Below are positions 27,578 through 40,530 of a stretch of 64,000 bases of DNA, piece after piece; positions within the stretch are counted from its first letter, which is position 1, and each line of letters begins with the position of its first letter. Under the pieces are notes generated by a model, which was not told the DNA's origin, searched no databases, and was given only the letters and a program-made list of their open reading frames with translations. Position numbers and translations under genes: made by a program. Location: the NCBI GenBank assembly GCA_029961685.1, contig JARWKL010000005.1, forward strand, positions 18,132,164 through 18,196,163, written 5' to 3'. This DNA is from Aristolochia californica (Eukaryota > Streptophyta > Magnoliopsida > Piperales > Aristolochiaceae).

Positions 27578-28800
27578 TTTGTTGCTGTTTAAAATTTTCA
27601 TTTTGTTGTGATCTAATTGCCTTTTTTTTCCAGGATGAAGGAAGTGTGAAAATTCAATGTTTTTATTTAAGAAAAAAGTATACATCTAAAATGGAAATGC
27701 ACAATGCACAAATGTAGAGAGAGATAATTCCAACCAGTGTCTATAATTTTTAGGGATTGTAAACTTTTTTTGTGTTTATATGTAGGTTTTGCAATCATCG
27801 GGAAAAGGGGGAGGCAAGGGATTTTAAACTGAGCATTGACTCCCAATCCATAAGTCATTTCTTACAAAAATAGAGCCCTTTACGCATGATAAATCAATTT
27901 AAAATATTCTATGATTGTTAGGTCAACTTTTTGTAAATGGGTAAAATAATGTCTTGTTTGACTCGGTTAAATATCCCACCGCACGTTCGATTGAGAATTT
28001 AATGAGCTTTTATTATTCTCTTTAAAAGGTTTGGATCCATAGCTCAGTTCCATCTTTAACATGTTTCAAGCATGCATGTCCATTTTTAAATCATTTGTAG
28101 AAGAAATCCCGTTCTTATAAAATTGCAAGCTATTAGGGTTGAACTAGTGGATTTTCTCAAACTTTGATACGAAAACTTTTGTGTTGATTTGTGGTGTGTG
28201 GATAAATTTTATTTACTTACATTTGTTGTTGTTTTAAATTTTTTCCATACATAAACTCTAAAATTTTCATTTAGTTGTGATTTGTTTGCCCTTTTTTTTT
28301 ACGGGATGAAGGGAGAGGGAAAAACTCAAAGTTTTGATTTAAGAAAAAAGTATACATCTAAAATTGAAATGCACAATGCACAAATGTAGAGAGAGATAAT
28401 TCCAAAGAGTTTCTTTATTTTTAGGGATTATAAACTCCTTTTGGTATTTATATATTAGGTTTTACGATCATTGAGAAAAGGGGGAAGTGGGGGATATTTA
28501 ACTGAATTTTGACTCCCAATCCATAAGTCATTTCTTACAAAAATATAGCCAGTTAAGCATGATAAATCACTTTACAATCATCTATGATATTTAGGTCAAC
28601 TTTTTGTATATGGGCAAAATAATGGCTTGTTTGACTCGGGTTAATATCTCACTACACGTTCGCTTGTGAATTTCATTAACGTTTGTTTTTCTTCTTATAA
28701 GGTTTGAATCCATAGTTCATTTGCATCTTTAACATGTTTCACACTTGCATATCAATTTTTAAAACATGTGTAGAAGAAATCTCTTTCTTATAAAACTTTT
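27578..28800 (+). repeat. Two A monomers with small deletions
   Basis: At about 27,578-27,592 TTGCTGTTT is followed directly by AAAATTTTCATTTTG, so about 25 bp of TTCCATACATAAACTC are absent. At 28,791-28,800 CTTATAAAA is joined to CTTTTGAG, with loss of about 50 bp including the SpeI site and an AAAA microhomology. Similar small losses occur at about 19,945 (36 bp), 22,708 (about 15 bp), 29,652 (about 32 bp) and 33,023 (about 25 bp). Confidence 0.75.
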
Positions 28801-28886
28801 GAGTTCCTTTTTCTTGTGAGAATAAAATTTTTTTACTTACATTTGTTGTTGTTATAAATTTTTTCCATACTGAAACTCTTAATTTT

Positions 28887-29629
28887 CATTTTGTTGTGAT
28901 CTATTCGCCTTTTTTTGTTTACGAATAGAAGGGATAGCGAAACTTTAAGTTTTGATGTAAGAAAAAAGTATACATATAAAATGGAAATGCACAATGCACA
29001 AATGTGGAGACAGATAATTCCTCAGAGTGTCTATAATTTTTAGGGATTGTAAAATCTTTTTAATTTTTGTATATTAGGTTTTGCAATCATCGGGAAAATG
29101 TAGAGAGAGATAATTCCAAAGAGTGTCTGTAATTTTTAGGGATTTTTTACTCCTTTTGGTTTTTATATATTAGGTTTTGCAATCGTCGAGAAATGGGGGA
29201 GGCTGGGGATATTTAACTTAGTGTTCGCCCCCAATCCATAAGTCATTTCTCACAATAATATGGCCCGTTCTGCATGATAAATCAATTTACAATCATCTAT
29301 GATTGTTAGGTCAGCTTTTTGTAAATGGGCAAAATAATGGCTTGTTTGACACGGGTAAATGTAATGAGCATTTGTTGTTCTCTTTAAAATGTTGGGATCT
29401 ATAGGTCATTTAAATATTTAACATGTTTCCAGCATGCATATCCATTTTTAAAACATGTGTAGAAGAAATCACTTTCTTATAAAATTCCAAGCTATTAGGG
29501 TTGAACTAGTGGAATTTCACAAACTTAGATAACAAAACTTTTGTGTTTATTTATGGTGTGTGAATATATTTTATTTACTTACGTTTGCTGTTATTTTAAA
29601 TTTTTTTCACGCATAAACTCTTAAATTTT
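28887..29629 (+). repeat. A monomer with 96-bp duplication and 29-bp deletion
   Basis: The monomer is 743 bp. AAATGTGGAGACAG at 29,000 recurs as AAATGTAGAGAGAG at 29,096, giving a 96-bp direct duplication (29,000-29,095 and 29,096-29,191). The first copy breaks off inside the G-rich block, at CGGGAAAA. Further on, at about 29,350, GGGTAAATG runs straight to TAATGAGC and about 29 bp including the CCCACCGCACG part are missing. Confidence 0.85.
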
Positions 29630-32279
29630 CATTTTGTTGTGATCTATTCGCCACTCAAAGTTTTGATTTATGAAAAACGTATACAACTAAATTGGAAATG
29701 CACAATGCAGAAATATAGAGAGAGATAATTCCAAAGAGTGTCTGCAAATTTTAGGCATTGTAAAATCTTTTTAGTTTTTATATATTAGGTTTTGCAACAG
29801 TCGGGAAAAGGGGGAGACGGGGATTTTTAATTGAGAGTTGTCCCCCAATCCATAAGAAATTTATCGCTAAAATATAGCCCATTAAGCATGATAAATCACT
29901 TTACAATCATCTACGATTGTTTGTCAGCTTTTTGTAAATGGAAAAAATAATGACTTGTTAGACTCAAGTAAATATTCCACCACACGTTCACTTTAGAATT
30001 TAATTAGCGTTTGTTATTCTCTTTAAAAGGTTTGGATCCATAGGTCATTTTCTTCTTAACATCTTTCAAGCTTGCATATCCATTTTTAAAATATGTGTAG
30101 AAGAAATCTCTTTCTTATAAAATTCCAAGCGATTAGGGTTGAACATATGGAATTTCCCAAACTTGGTTGACAAAACTTTTGTGTTAATTTGCGGTGTACG
30201 AATAAATTTTCTTTACTTACATTAGCTGTTGTTTTAAATTTTTTCCATACATAAACTCTAAAATTTTCATTTTTTTGTGATCTTTTTGCCATTTTTGTTT
30301 ATGAGATGAAGGAAGACCGGAAACTTAAAGTTTTGATTTCAGAAAAAAGTATACATCTAAAATGGAAAAGTCAAATGCACAAATGTTGAAAGACATAATT
30401 CCTAAGAGTGTCTTTAATTTTTAGGGATTGTAAACTCTTTTTAGTTTTTATATATTAGGTTTTACAATAGTCGGGAAAAGGGGGAGGCGGGGATTTTTAA
30501 CTGGTCATTAAATCCTAATCCATAAGTCATTTCTTAGAAAAAAATATAGCCCGTTACGCTTGATAAATCACTTTACAATCATCTATGATTGTTAGGTAAG
30601 GTTTTTGTGAATGGGCAAAATAATGGCTTGTTTGACACGGGTAAATATCCCATCGCACGTTCACTTGAGAATTTAATGAGCGTTTCTTATTCTCTTCAAA
30701 AGGTTTGTATCCATAGGTCATTTGCATATTTTACAAGTTTAAAGCATGCATATCTATTTTTAAAACATGTGTAGAAAAAAATCTCCTTCTTATAAAATTC
30801 CAAGCTATTAGGGTTGAACTACTGCAATTTCCCAAACTAGGATTACAAAACTTTTGTGGTCATTTGTGGTGTGCGAATAAATTTTCTTTAATTACATTTG
30901 TTTTTTTTAATTTTTTTCCATACATAAAATCTAAAATATTCATTTTATTGTGATCTATTTGCCTTTTTTGTTTACGAGAGGAAGGGCAATCGTAAACTCC
31001 AAGTTTTGATTTAAGAAAAGAGTATACATCTAAAATGGAAATGCCCAATGCAATGTAGAGAGAGATAACTCCAAAGAGTGTCTGTAATTTTTAGGGATTG
31101 TAAACTCTTTTTTGCTTTTATATATTAGGTTTTGCAATCGTCGGGAAAAGGGAGAAGCAGGGGATTTTTAACAAAGTGTTGACTCCCAATCCAGAAGTGA
31201 TTTCTTACAAAAATGTAGTTAGTTATACATGATAAATCACTTTACAATCATCTACGATTATTAGGTTAGATTTTTTTAAATGGGCAAAATAATAGCTTGT
31301 TTGACTCGGGTAAATAGCCCATCCCACGTTCACTTCAAAATTTAATGAGCGTTTGTTATTCTCTTTAAAAGGTTTGGATCCATAGGTCATTTGCATTTTT
31401 AACATGTTTCAAGAATGCAAATCCATTTTTAAAACATGTGAAGAAGAAATCTCTTTCTTATCAAATTCCAAGCTATTAGGGTTGAACTAGTGGAATTTCC
31501 AAAACATTGCTAACAAAACTTTTGTGTTCATTTGTTGTGAGCGGATAAATTTTCTTTACTTACATTTGTTGTTGTTTTAATTTTTTTCCATACTGAAACT
31601 CTTAAATTTTCATTTTGTTGTGATCTATTCGCCTTTTTTGTTTATAGGATGAAGGGAGAGCGAAAACTCTAAGTTTGTTTTAAGAAAAAAGTATACATAT
31701 AAAATGGAAATGTACAATGCACAAATGTAGAGAGAGATAATTCCTCAGAGTGTCTGTAATAATTAGGGATTTAAAATCTATTTAGCTTTTATATATTAGG
31801 TTTTGCAATCGTCGGGAAAAGGGGGAGGCAGGTGATTTTTAACTGAGCGTTGACTCCCAATCTATAGTAATTTCTTACAAAAATATAGCCCATTTCGCAA
31901 GATAAATCAATTTAAAATCATCTATGATTGTTAGGTCAGCTTTTTGCAAATGGCAAAATAATGGCTTGTTGGACTCGCCTAAATATCCCACCGCACGTTC
32001 ACTTGAGAATTTAATGAGCGTTTGGTATTCTCTTTAAAAGGTTTGGATCCATTAGTCATTTGCATCTTTAACATGTTTCAAGCATGCATATTCATTTTTA
32101 AAACATGTGTAGAAGAAATGTCCTCGTCATAAAATTCCTAGCTATTAGTGATGAACTAGTGAGTTTTCCCAAACTTGGATTACAAAACTTTTGTGTTTAT
32201 TAGAGGTGTGCGAATAAATTTTATATACTTACATTTGTTTTTCTTTTAAAATTTTTCCATACATAAACTCTTAAATTTT

Positions 32280-32737
32280 TATTTTGTTGTGACCGATGTG
32301 CCTTTTTTGTTTACGGGATGAAGGGAGAGCGAAAACTCAAAGTTTTGATTTCAGAAAAAAGTATTCATCTAAAATGGAAATGCACAATGCACACATGTAG
32401 AGAGAGATATTTCCAAAGAGTTTTTGTAATTTTTAGGGATTGTAAACTCTTTTCTGTTTTTACATATTGGGTTTTGCAATCGTCGAAAAAATGGGGAAGC
32501 GGGGGATCCATAGGTGATTTGCATCTTTAACATGTTTCAAGCATGCATATCCATTTTCAAAGCATGTGTGGAAGAAATCTCTTTCTTATTAAATTCCAAG
32601 CTATTAGGGTTGAACTAGTGGAATTTCCCAAACTGGGACAACAAAAATTTCGTGTTCATTTGTGGTGTGTGAATAAATTTTCTTTACTAAATTTGTTATT
32701 GTTTGAAATTTTTTCCATATGTAAACTCTAAAATTTT
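32280..32737 (+). repeat. A/B hybrid monomer at the subfamily boundary
   Basis: The monomer is 458 bp. Its left part is A type (TTTTTTGTTTACGGG, GTAAACTC, TACATATTGGG). At 32,503-32,507 the G-rich block runs into GGATCCATAGG, skipping about 212 bp. The right part is B type (AGGTGATTTGC, AAAGCATGTGTGGAAG, GTGTGTGAATAAA). The join has a four-base GGAT overlap. A plus-strand open frame of about 70 codons crosses the join; it is an accident of the fusion. Confidence 0.9.
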
Positions 32738-33099
32738 CCTTTTATTGTGATCTATTTGCCTTTTTGGTTTACGGGATGAAGGGAGAGCGAATACTCAAAG
32801 TTTTGATTTAAGAAAAACGAGTACATCTAAAAAGAAATGCACAATGCACAAATGTAGAGAGTGATAATTCCAGAGAGAGTCTGTAATTTTTAGGGATTGT
32901 AAGCTCTTTTTAATGTTTATATATCAAGTTTTGCTATAGTTGGGAAAAGGGGGAGCCGGGGGGTTTTTAAGTGAGTGTTGACTCCCAATCCTTAAGTCAT
33001 TTCTTAGGATAATATAGCCCGTTATCTATGAAAGTTAGGTTAGCTTTTTGTAGATGGGGAAAATAGTAGATTGTTTGACTCGGGTAAATATCCCACCGC

Positions 33100-36000
33100 A
33101 TGTTCACTTGAGAATTTAATGAGCGTTTGTTATGTTCTTTAAAATATTTGGATCCATAGGTGTTTTGGATCTATAACATGTTTCATGCATGTATATCCAT
33201 TTTTAATGCATGTGTGGAAGAAATCTCTTTCTTATAAAATTCCAAGCTATTAGGGTTGAACTAGTGGAATTTTCGAAACTTGGGCTACAAAATTTTTGGG
33301 TTCATTTGTGGTGTGTGAATAAATTTTTTTTACTTACATTTGTTATTGTTTAAAATTTTTTCCATACATAAAATCTAAAATTTTCATTTTGTTGTGATCT
33401 ATTTACCTTTTTTGTTTACGGGATGAAGGGAGAGCGAAAAGTTAGAGTTTTGATTTAGAAAGAAGAGTACATCTAAAATGGGAATGCACAATGCACAAAT
33501 GTAGAGAGAAATAATTCCAAAGAGTGTTTGTAATTTTTTGGGATTGTAAGCTCTTTTTAGTTTTTATATATCAGGTTCTTCAATCGTCGAGAAAAGGGGG
33601 AGGCGGGGAATTTTTAACTAAGTGTTGACTCCCAATCCATAAGTCATTTCCTAGGGTAGTATAGCCCATTACACATGATAAATCACTTTATAATCATCTA
33701 TTATCGTTTGGTCAGCTTTTTGAAAATGGACAAAATAATGGCTTGTTTGACTCGGGTAAAAATCCCACCACACGTTCACTAGAGAATTTAATGAGCGTTT
33801 ATTATTCTCTTTGAAAGGTTTGGATCCATAGGTGATTTTCATCTTTAACATGTTTCAAGCATGCATATCCATTTTTAAAGCATGTGTGGAAGAAATCACT
33901 TTCTTATAAAATTCCTAGCAGTTATGGTATTACTAGTGGAATTTCCAAAACTTGGACAACAAAACCTTTGTGTCCATTTGTGGTGTGTGAATAAATTTTA
34001 TTTACTTAAATTTTTTATTGTTCTAAATTTTTTCCATACATAAACTCTAGAAGTTTCATTTTGTTGTGATCTATTTGCCATTCTAGTTTACGGGATGAAG
34101 GGAGAGCGAAGACTCAATGTTTTGATTTAAGAAAAAAGAGTACATGTAAATGAAAATGCATAATGCACAAATGTAGAGAGAGATAATTCCAAATAGTGTT
34201 TTTAATTTTTAGGGATTGTAAGTACTTTTTAGTTTTTATATATCAGGTTTTGCAATCGTCGGCAAAAGTGGGAAGGGGGGATTTTTAACTGAGTGTTGAC
34301 ACCCAATCCATAAGTCATTTCTTAGGGTAATACAGCCAGTTAGGCATGATAAATCAGTTTGCAATCAACTATGATCGTTAGGTCAGCTTTTTGTAAATGG
34401 GCAAAATAATGGCTTGTTTGACACGGGTAAATATCCCACCGCATATTCACTTGACAATTTAATGAGCGTTTGTTATTCTTTTTAATAGGTTTGGATCCAT
34501 AGGTGATTTGTATCTTTAACATGTTTCAAGCATGCATATCCTCTTTTAAAGCATGTGTGGAAGAAATCTCTTTCTTATAAAATTTCAAGCTGTTAGGGTT
34601 GATCTAGTGGAATTTCCCAAACTTGGACAAAAAAACTTTTGTGTTCATTTGTGGTGTGTGAATAAATTTTCTTTACTTACATTTGTTATTGTTTTAAATT
34701 TTTTCCATACATAAACTCTAAAATTTTCATTTTGTAGTGATCAATTTGCCTTTTTGGTTTACGGGATGAAGGGAGAGCGAAAACAGAAAGTTTTGATTTA
34801 AGAAAAAAGAGTACATCTAAAATGCAAATGCCCAATGCACAAATGTAGAGAGAGATAATTCCAAACAGTGTCTGTAATTTTTAGGGATTATAAGCTCATT
34901 TTTGTTTTTGTATATCAGGTTTTACGATCGTCGGGTAAAGGGGGAGGCGGGGAATTTTTAACTAAGTGTTGACTCCCAATCCATATGCCATTTCCTAGGT
35001 AATATAGCCTGTTACACATGATAAATCACTTTACAATCATCTTTGATCATTAGGTCAACTTTTTGTAAATGGGCAAAATAATTTCTTGTTTGACTTGGGT
35101 AAATATTCCAACGCAGGTTCACTTGAGAATTTAATAAGCGTTTATTATTCTCTTTAAAAGGTTTGGATCCATAGGTGATTTGCTTCTTTAACATGTTTCA
35201 AGCATGCATATCTATTTTTAAAACATGTGTGGACGAAATCTCTTTCTTATACAATTCCAAGCTGTTAGGGTTGAAGTAGTGAAATTACCCAAACCTGGAC
35301 AACAAAAATTTTGTGTTCATTTGTGGTGTGTGAATAAATTTTCTTTACTTACATTTTTTATTATTTTAAATTTTTTCCCTACATAAACTCTAAAATTTTC
35401 ATTTCATAATGATCTATTTGCCTTTTTTGTTTACGGGATGTAGGGAGAGTGAAAACTCAAAGTTTTGTTTTAAGAAAAAAGTGTACCTTTAAAATGGAAA
35501 TGCACGATGCACAAATTTAGAGAGAGATAGTTCCAAAGTGTGTCTATAATTTTTTGGAATTGTAAGCTCTTTTTAGTTTTTATATATCGGGTTTTGAAAT
35601 CGTCGGGAAAAGGGGGAGGTGGGAGATGTTTAACTGAGTCTTGACTCCCAATCCATAAGTCTTTTCTTCTAGTAATATAGCCCGTTACACATGATAAATC
35701 ACTTTACAATCATCTATGATCGTTAGGTCAACTTTTTTAAAATGGGAAAAAAATGGCTTGTTTGACTCGGGTAAACATCCCACCGCACGTTCACTTGAGA
35801 ATTTAATGAGCGTTGGTTATTCTCTTTTAAAGGTTTGTATATATAGGTTATTTGCATCTTTAATATGTTTCAAGCGTGCATATCCATTTTTAAAGCATGT
35901 GTAGAAGAGATCTCTTTCTTATAAAATTCTAAGTTGTTAGGGTTGAACTAGTGGAATTTCCCAAACTTGGACAACAAAACATTTGTGTTCATTTGTGGGG

Positions 36001-39000
36001 TGTGAATAAATTTTCTTTACTTACATTTGTTATTGTTTTAAATTTTTTCCATACATAAACTCTGAAATTTTTATTTTGTTGTGATCTATTTGCCTCTTTT
36101 GGTTTACGGGATGAAGGGAGAGCGAAAACTCGAAGTATATATTTAAGAAAAAAGGGTACATCTAAAATGGAGATTCACAATGCATAAATGTAGAGAGATA
36201 ATTCCAAAGAGTGTCTGTAATTTTTTGGGATTGTAAAGTCTTTTTAGTTTTTATACGTCAGGTTTTGCAATCGTCGGGAAAAGGGGGAGGAGGGGAATTT
36301 TTAACTGAGTGTTGACTCCCAACCCATAAGTCATTTCTTAGGTTACTATAGCCCGTTACACATGATCAATCACTTTACAATCACCTATTATCGTTACGTC
36401 AACTTTTTGTAAATGGGGAAAATAATGGCTTGTTTGACTCGGGTAAATATCCCACCGGACGTTTACTTGAGAATTTAATGAGCTTTTGTTATTCTCTTTG
36501 AAAGTTTTTTATCCTTAGGTGATTTGCATCTTTAACATGTTTCAAGCATGCATATCCATTTTTATAGCATGTGTGGAAGAGATCTCTTTCTTATAAAATT
36601 CCAAGTTGTTAGGGTTGAACTAGTGGAATTTCCCAAATTTTGACAACAAAACATTTATGTTCATTTGTGGTGTGTGAATAAATTTTCTTTACTTACATTT
36701 GTTATTGTTTTAAATTTTTTCCATACATAAACTCTAAAATTTTCATTTCGTTGTGATCTATATGCCATTGTGGTTTACAGGATGAAGGGAAAGCAAAAAC
36801 TCAAAGTTTTGATTTAAGAAAAAAGAGTACATCTAAAATGGAAATACACAATGCACAAATGTAGAGAGAGATAATTCCAAAGAGTGTTTGTAATTTTTAG
36901 GGATTGTAACCTCTTTTTAATTTTTATATATATGGTTTTGCAATCGTCGAGAAAAGGGGGAGGCGGGGGATTTTTATCTGAGTGTTGACTCCCAATCCGT
37001 AAGTCGTTTGTTAGGGTAATGTAGCCTGTTATGCGTTATAAATCACTTTACAATCATCTGTGATTGTTAGGTCAACTTTTTGTAAATTGGCAAAATAAAG
37101 GCTTGTTTGTCTCGGGTAAATATCCCACCACACGTTCACTTGAGAATTTATTGTGCGTTTTTTATTCTCTTTAAAAGGCTTGGATCCATAGGTAATTTGC
37201 ATCTCTAACATGTTTCAAGCATGTGTGGAAGAAATCTCCTTCTTATAAAATTCCAAGCTATTAGGGTTGAACTTCTTGAATTTCCCAAACCTGGGCAACA
37301 AAAATTTTGTGTTCAATTGTGGTGTGTGAATAAATTTTGTTTACTTACATTTGTAATTTTTTGAAAATTTTTCCATACATTAACTCTAAAATTTACATTT
37401 TGTTGAGATCTATTTGCCTTTTTAGTTTACGGGATGAAGGGAGAGCGAGAACACAAAGTTTGATTTAAGAAAAAAGACTACATCTAAAATGAAAATGCAC
37501 AATCCAAAAATGTAGAGAGTGATGATTTCAAAGAGTTTTTGTAATTTTTAGGGATTTTAATCTCTTTTTAGTTTTTATATATCAGGTTTTACGATCATCG
37601 GGAAAAGGGGGTGGCGGGTGATTATTAACTGAGTGTTGACTCCCAATCCATAAGTCATTTCTTAGGGTAATATAGCCCGTTACGCATGATAAATCACTTT
37701 ACAATCATCTATGATAGTTAGGTCAGCTTTTTGTATATGGGCAAAATAATGGCTTGTTGGATTCGGGTAAATATCCCACCGCACGTTCACTTGAGAATTT
37801 AATGAGCGTTTATGATTCTCTTTAAAATGTTTGGATCCATAGGTGATTTGCATCTGTAACATGTTTCAAGCATGCATAACCCTTTTTAAAGAATGTGTGG
37901 AACAAATCTCTTTTTTATACAATTCCAAGCTGTTAGGGTTAAACTAGTGGAATTTCCCGAACATGAACAACAAAAATTTTGTGTTCATTTGTGGTGTGTG
38001 AATTTTTTTTTTACCTACATTTGTTATTGTTTTAAAATTTTTCCATACATAAACTCTAAAATTTTCATTTTGTTGTGATCTATTTGCCTTTTTGGTTTAA
38101 AGGATGAAAGGAGAGAGAAAACTCAAAGTTTTGATTAGAGAAAAAATGGTACATCTAAAATGGAGATGCACAATGCGTAAATGTGGAGAGAGATAATTCC
38201 AAAGAGTGTCAGTAATTTTTTGGGATTGTAAGCTCTTTTTAGTTTTTATACCTCAGTTATTGTAATCATCGGGAAAAGGGGTGGCGGGGGAATTTTAACT
38301 GAGAGTTGACTCCCAATCCATAAGTCATTTCTTAGGGTAATATAGCCCGTTACGCATGATAAATCACTATACAATCATCTGTGCTCATTTGGTCAACTTT
38401 TTGTAAATGGGCAAAATTAAGGCTTGTTTAACTCGGGTAAATATCCCACTGAACGTTCACTAGAGAATTTATTGAGCGTTTGTTATTCTCTTTAAAAGGC
38501 TTGGATCCATAGGTAATTTTCATCTTTAACATGTTTCAAGCATGCATATCCATTTTTCAAGCATGTGTGGAAGAAATCTCTTTCTTAAAGAATTCCAAGC
38601 TGTTAAGGTTGAACTAGTAGAATTTACCAAACTTGGACAACAAAACTTTTGTGTTCATTTGTGGTGTGTGAATAATTTTGGATTACTTAAATTTGTTATT
38701 GTTTTATATTTTTTCCGTACATAAACTCTAAAATTTTCATTTTTTTGTGATCTATTTGCCTTTTTGGTTTACGGGATGAAAGGATAGCGAAAACACAAAG
38801 TTTTGATTTAAGAAAATGGAGTACATCTAAAATGGAAATGCACAATCCACAAATATAGAGAGAGATAATTCCAAAGAGTTTTTGTAATTTTTAGGGATTG
38901 TGAGCTCTTTTTAGTTTTTATATATCAGGTTTTGCAATCGTCTGGAAAAAGAGGGAGGCAGGAGATTTTTAACTGAGTGTTGACTCCCAATCCATAAGTC

Positions 39001-40530
39001 ATTTCTTAGGGTAATATAGCCTGTTACGCATGATAAATCACTTTACAATCATCTTTGATCGTTAGGTCAACTTTTTGTAAATGGGCAAAAAAATGGCTTG
39101 TTCGACTCGACTAAATATCCCACGGCACATTCACTGGAGAGTTTAATGAGCGTGTGTTATTCTCCTTAAAAGTTTTGGATCCATAGATGATTTTCATCTT
39201 TAACATGTTTCAAGCATGCATATCCCTTTTTAAAGCATGTGTGGAAGAAATCTCTTTCTTATAAAATTCCAAGTTGTTACGGTTGAACGAGTGGAATTTC
39301 CCATAACTGGACAACAAAAATTTTGTGTTCATTTGTGGTGTGAATAAATTTTCTTTACTTACATTCGTTATTGTTTTACATTTTTTCCATACATAAACTC
39401 TAAAATTTTCATTTTGTTGTGATCTATTTGCCTTTTTGGTTTACGGGATGAAGGGAGAGCGAAAACCAAAGTTTTGATTTAAGAAAAATGAGTACATCTA
39501 AAATGGAAATACACAATGCACAAAATATAGAGAGAGATAATTCCAAAGAGTGTTTTTAATTTTTAGGGATTGTAAGTTCTTTTTAATTTCAATATATCAG
39601 GTTTTGCAATCGTTGGGAAAAGGGGGAGGCGGGGGATTTGTTATTGAGTGTTGACTCCCAATCCATAAGTCATTCCTTAGGGTAATATAGCCCGTTACGC
39701 ATGTTAAATCACTTTACAATCATTTGTGATCATTAGGTTAACTTTTTTTAAATGGGTAAAATAAAGGCTTGTTTGACTCGGATAAATATCCCACCACACG
39801 TTCACTTGAGAATTTATTGAGGGTTTGTTATTCTCTTTAAAAGGCTTGGATCCATAGGTAATTTTTATCTTTAACATGTTTCAAGCATGCATATCCATTT
39901 TTTAAGCATGTGTGGAAGAAATCTCTTTCCTATAAAATTCCATGCTGTTAGGGTTGAACTACAAGAATTTTCCAAAAGTGGACAAAGAAACTTTTGTGTT
40001 CATTTGTGGTGTGTGAATAAATTTTCTTTACTTACATTTGTTATTGTTTTAAATTTCCTCCATACATATTTTCTATAATTTTCAATTTTTTGTGATCTAT
40101 TTGCCTTTTTGGTTTACGGGATGAAGGGAGAGCGAAAACTCATAGTTTTGATTTAAGAAAAAAGAGTACATCGTAATTGGAAATACACAATGCACAAATG
40201 TAGAGAGATTTAATTCCAAGGAGTGTTTGTAATTTTTAGGGATTGTAAGCTCTTTTTAATATTTATATATCAGGTTTTGCAACCGTCGAGAAAAAGGGGA
40301 GGCGGGGGATTTTTAACTGAGTGTTGACCCTCAATACATAAGTCCTTTCTTAGGGTAATATGGACCGTTATGCATGATAAATCAGTTTACAATCATCTGT
40401 GATCGTTAGGTCAACTTTTTGTAAATGGGCAAAATAAAGGGTTGTTTCACTCGGGTAAATATCCCATCGCAAGTTCACTTGAGAATTTAACTAGCGTTTA
40501 TTATTCTCTTTAAAAGGTCTGGATCCATAG
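33100..40530 (+). repeat. 11-monomer higher-order repeat, copy 1 (~7.36 kb)
   Basis: Phase markers in this block pair with those of the next block at a nearly constant lag: 33385/40755 (7370), 34057/41423 (7366), 34728/42094 (7366), 35400/42764 (7364), 36072/43435 (7363), 36744/44104 (7360), 37396/44755 (7359), 38066/45419 (7353), 38738/46091 (7353), 39410/46765 (7355), 40083/47437 (7354). Matching private variants include TTGATCATTAGG followed by AATAATTTCTTG (35,042), TTCTAGTAATATAG (35,668), CTCGAAGTATATATTTAAG (36,129), an internal 20-bp deletion at about 37,215, TGCGTAAATGTGGAG (38,174), TTTCAATATATCAGG (39,587) and CATCGTAATTGG (40,169). Confidence 0.92.

Larger units (their letters stand above)
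26283..31590 (+). repeat. Seven-monomer higher-order spacing in subfamily A
   Basis: The monomer at about 26,283-26,930 recurs at about 30,941-31,575 with a constant lag of about 4,657-4,660 bp. Shared private states are AAGAAAAGAGTATACATC (26,353 and 31,013), AATCCAGAAGTGATTTC (26,531 and 31,188), TAAATAGCCCATC (about 26,654 and 31,311), GAATGCAAAT with ACATGTGAAGAAG, and TTCCAAAACATTG followed by ATTTGTTGT. The similarity does not continue past about 31,580, so this is one long-range copy rather than a regular higher-order array. Confidence 0.7.
1..32503 (+). repeat. Subfamily A block of the satellite (about 50 monomers)
   Basis: Phase markers after 6,625 are at 7297, 7967, 8637, 9310, 9982, 10653, 11324, 11985, 12495, 13161, 13489, 14182, 14853, 15529, 16199, 16869, 17540, 18210, 18874, 19546, 20180, 20849, 21522, 22191, 22847, 23520, 24193, 24863, 25536, 26283, 26954, 27599, 28268, 28887, 29630, 30268, 30941, 31611 and 32280. 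Diagnostic states are CTTACAAAAATATAG, GTGTGCGAATAAA, GTTGTTGTTTTA, TTTTTTGTTTACGGG, AGTATACATC, GTAAACTC and TATATATTAGG. Monomers here look more diverged from one another, and carry more private indels, than those in the B block. This fits an older, less homogenised section (inference by eye, no identities computed). Confidence 0.9.

Noticed and set aside
32318..32530. Plus-strand open frame of 70 codons across the A/B junction
   Set aside because: It is created by the deletion fusion at 32,503 and has no counterpart elsewhere in the array.
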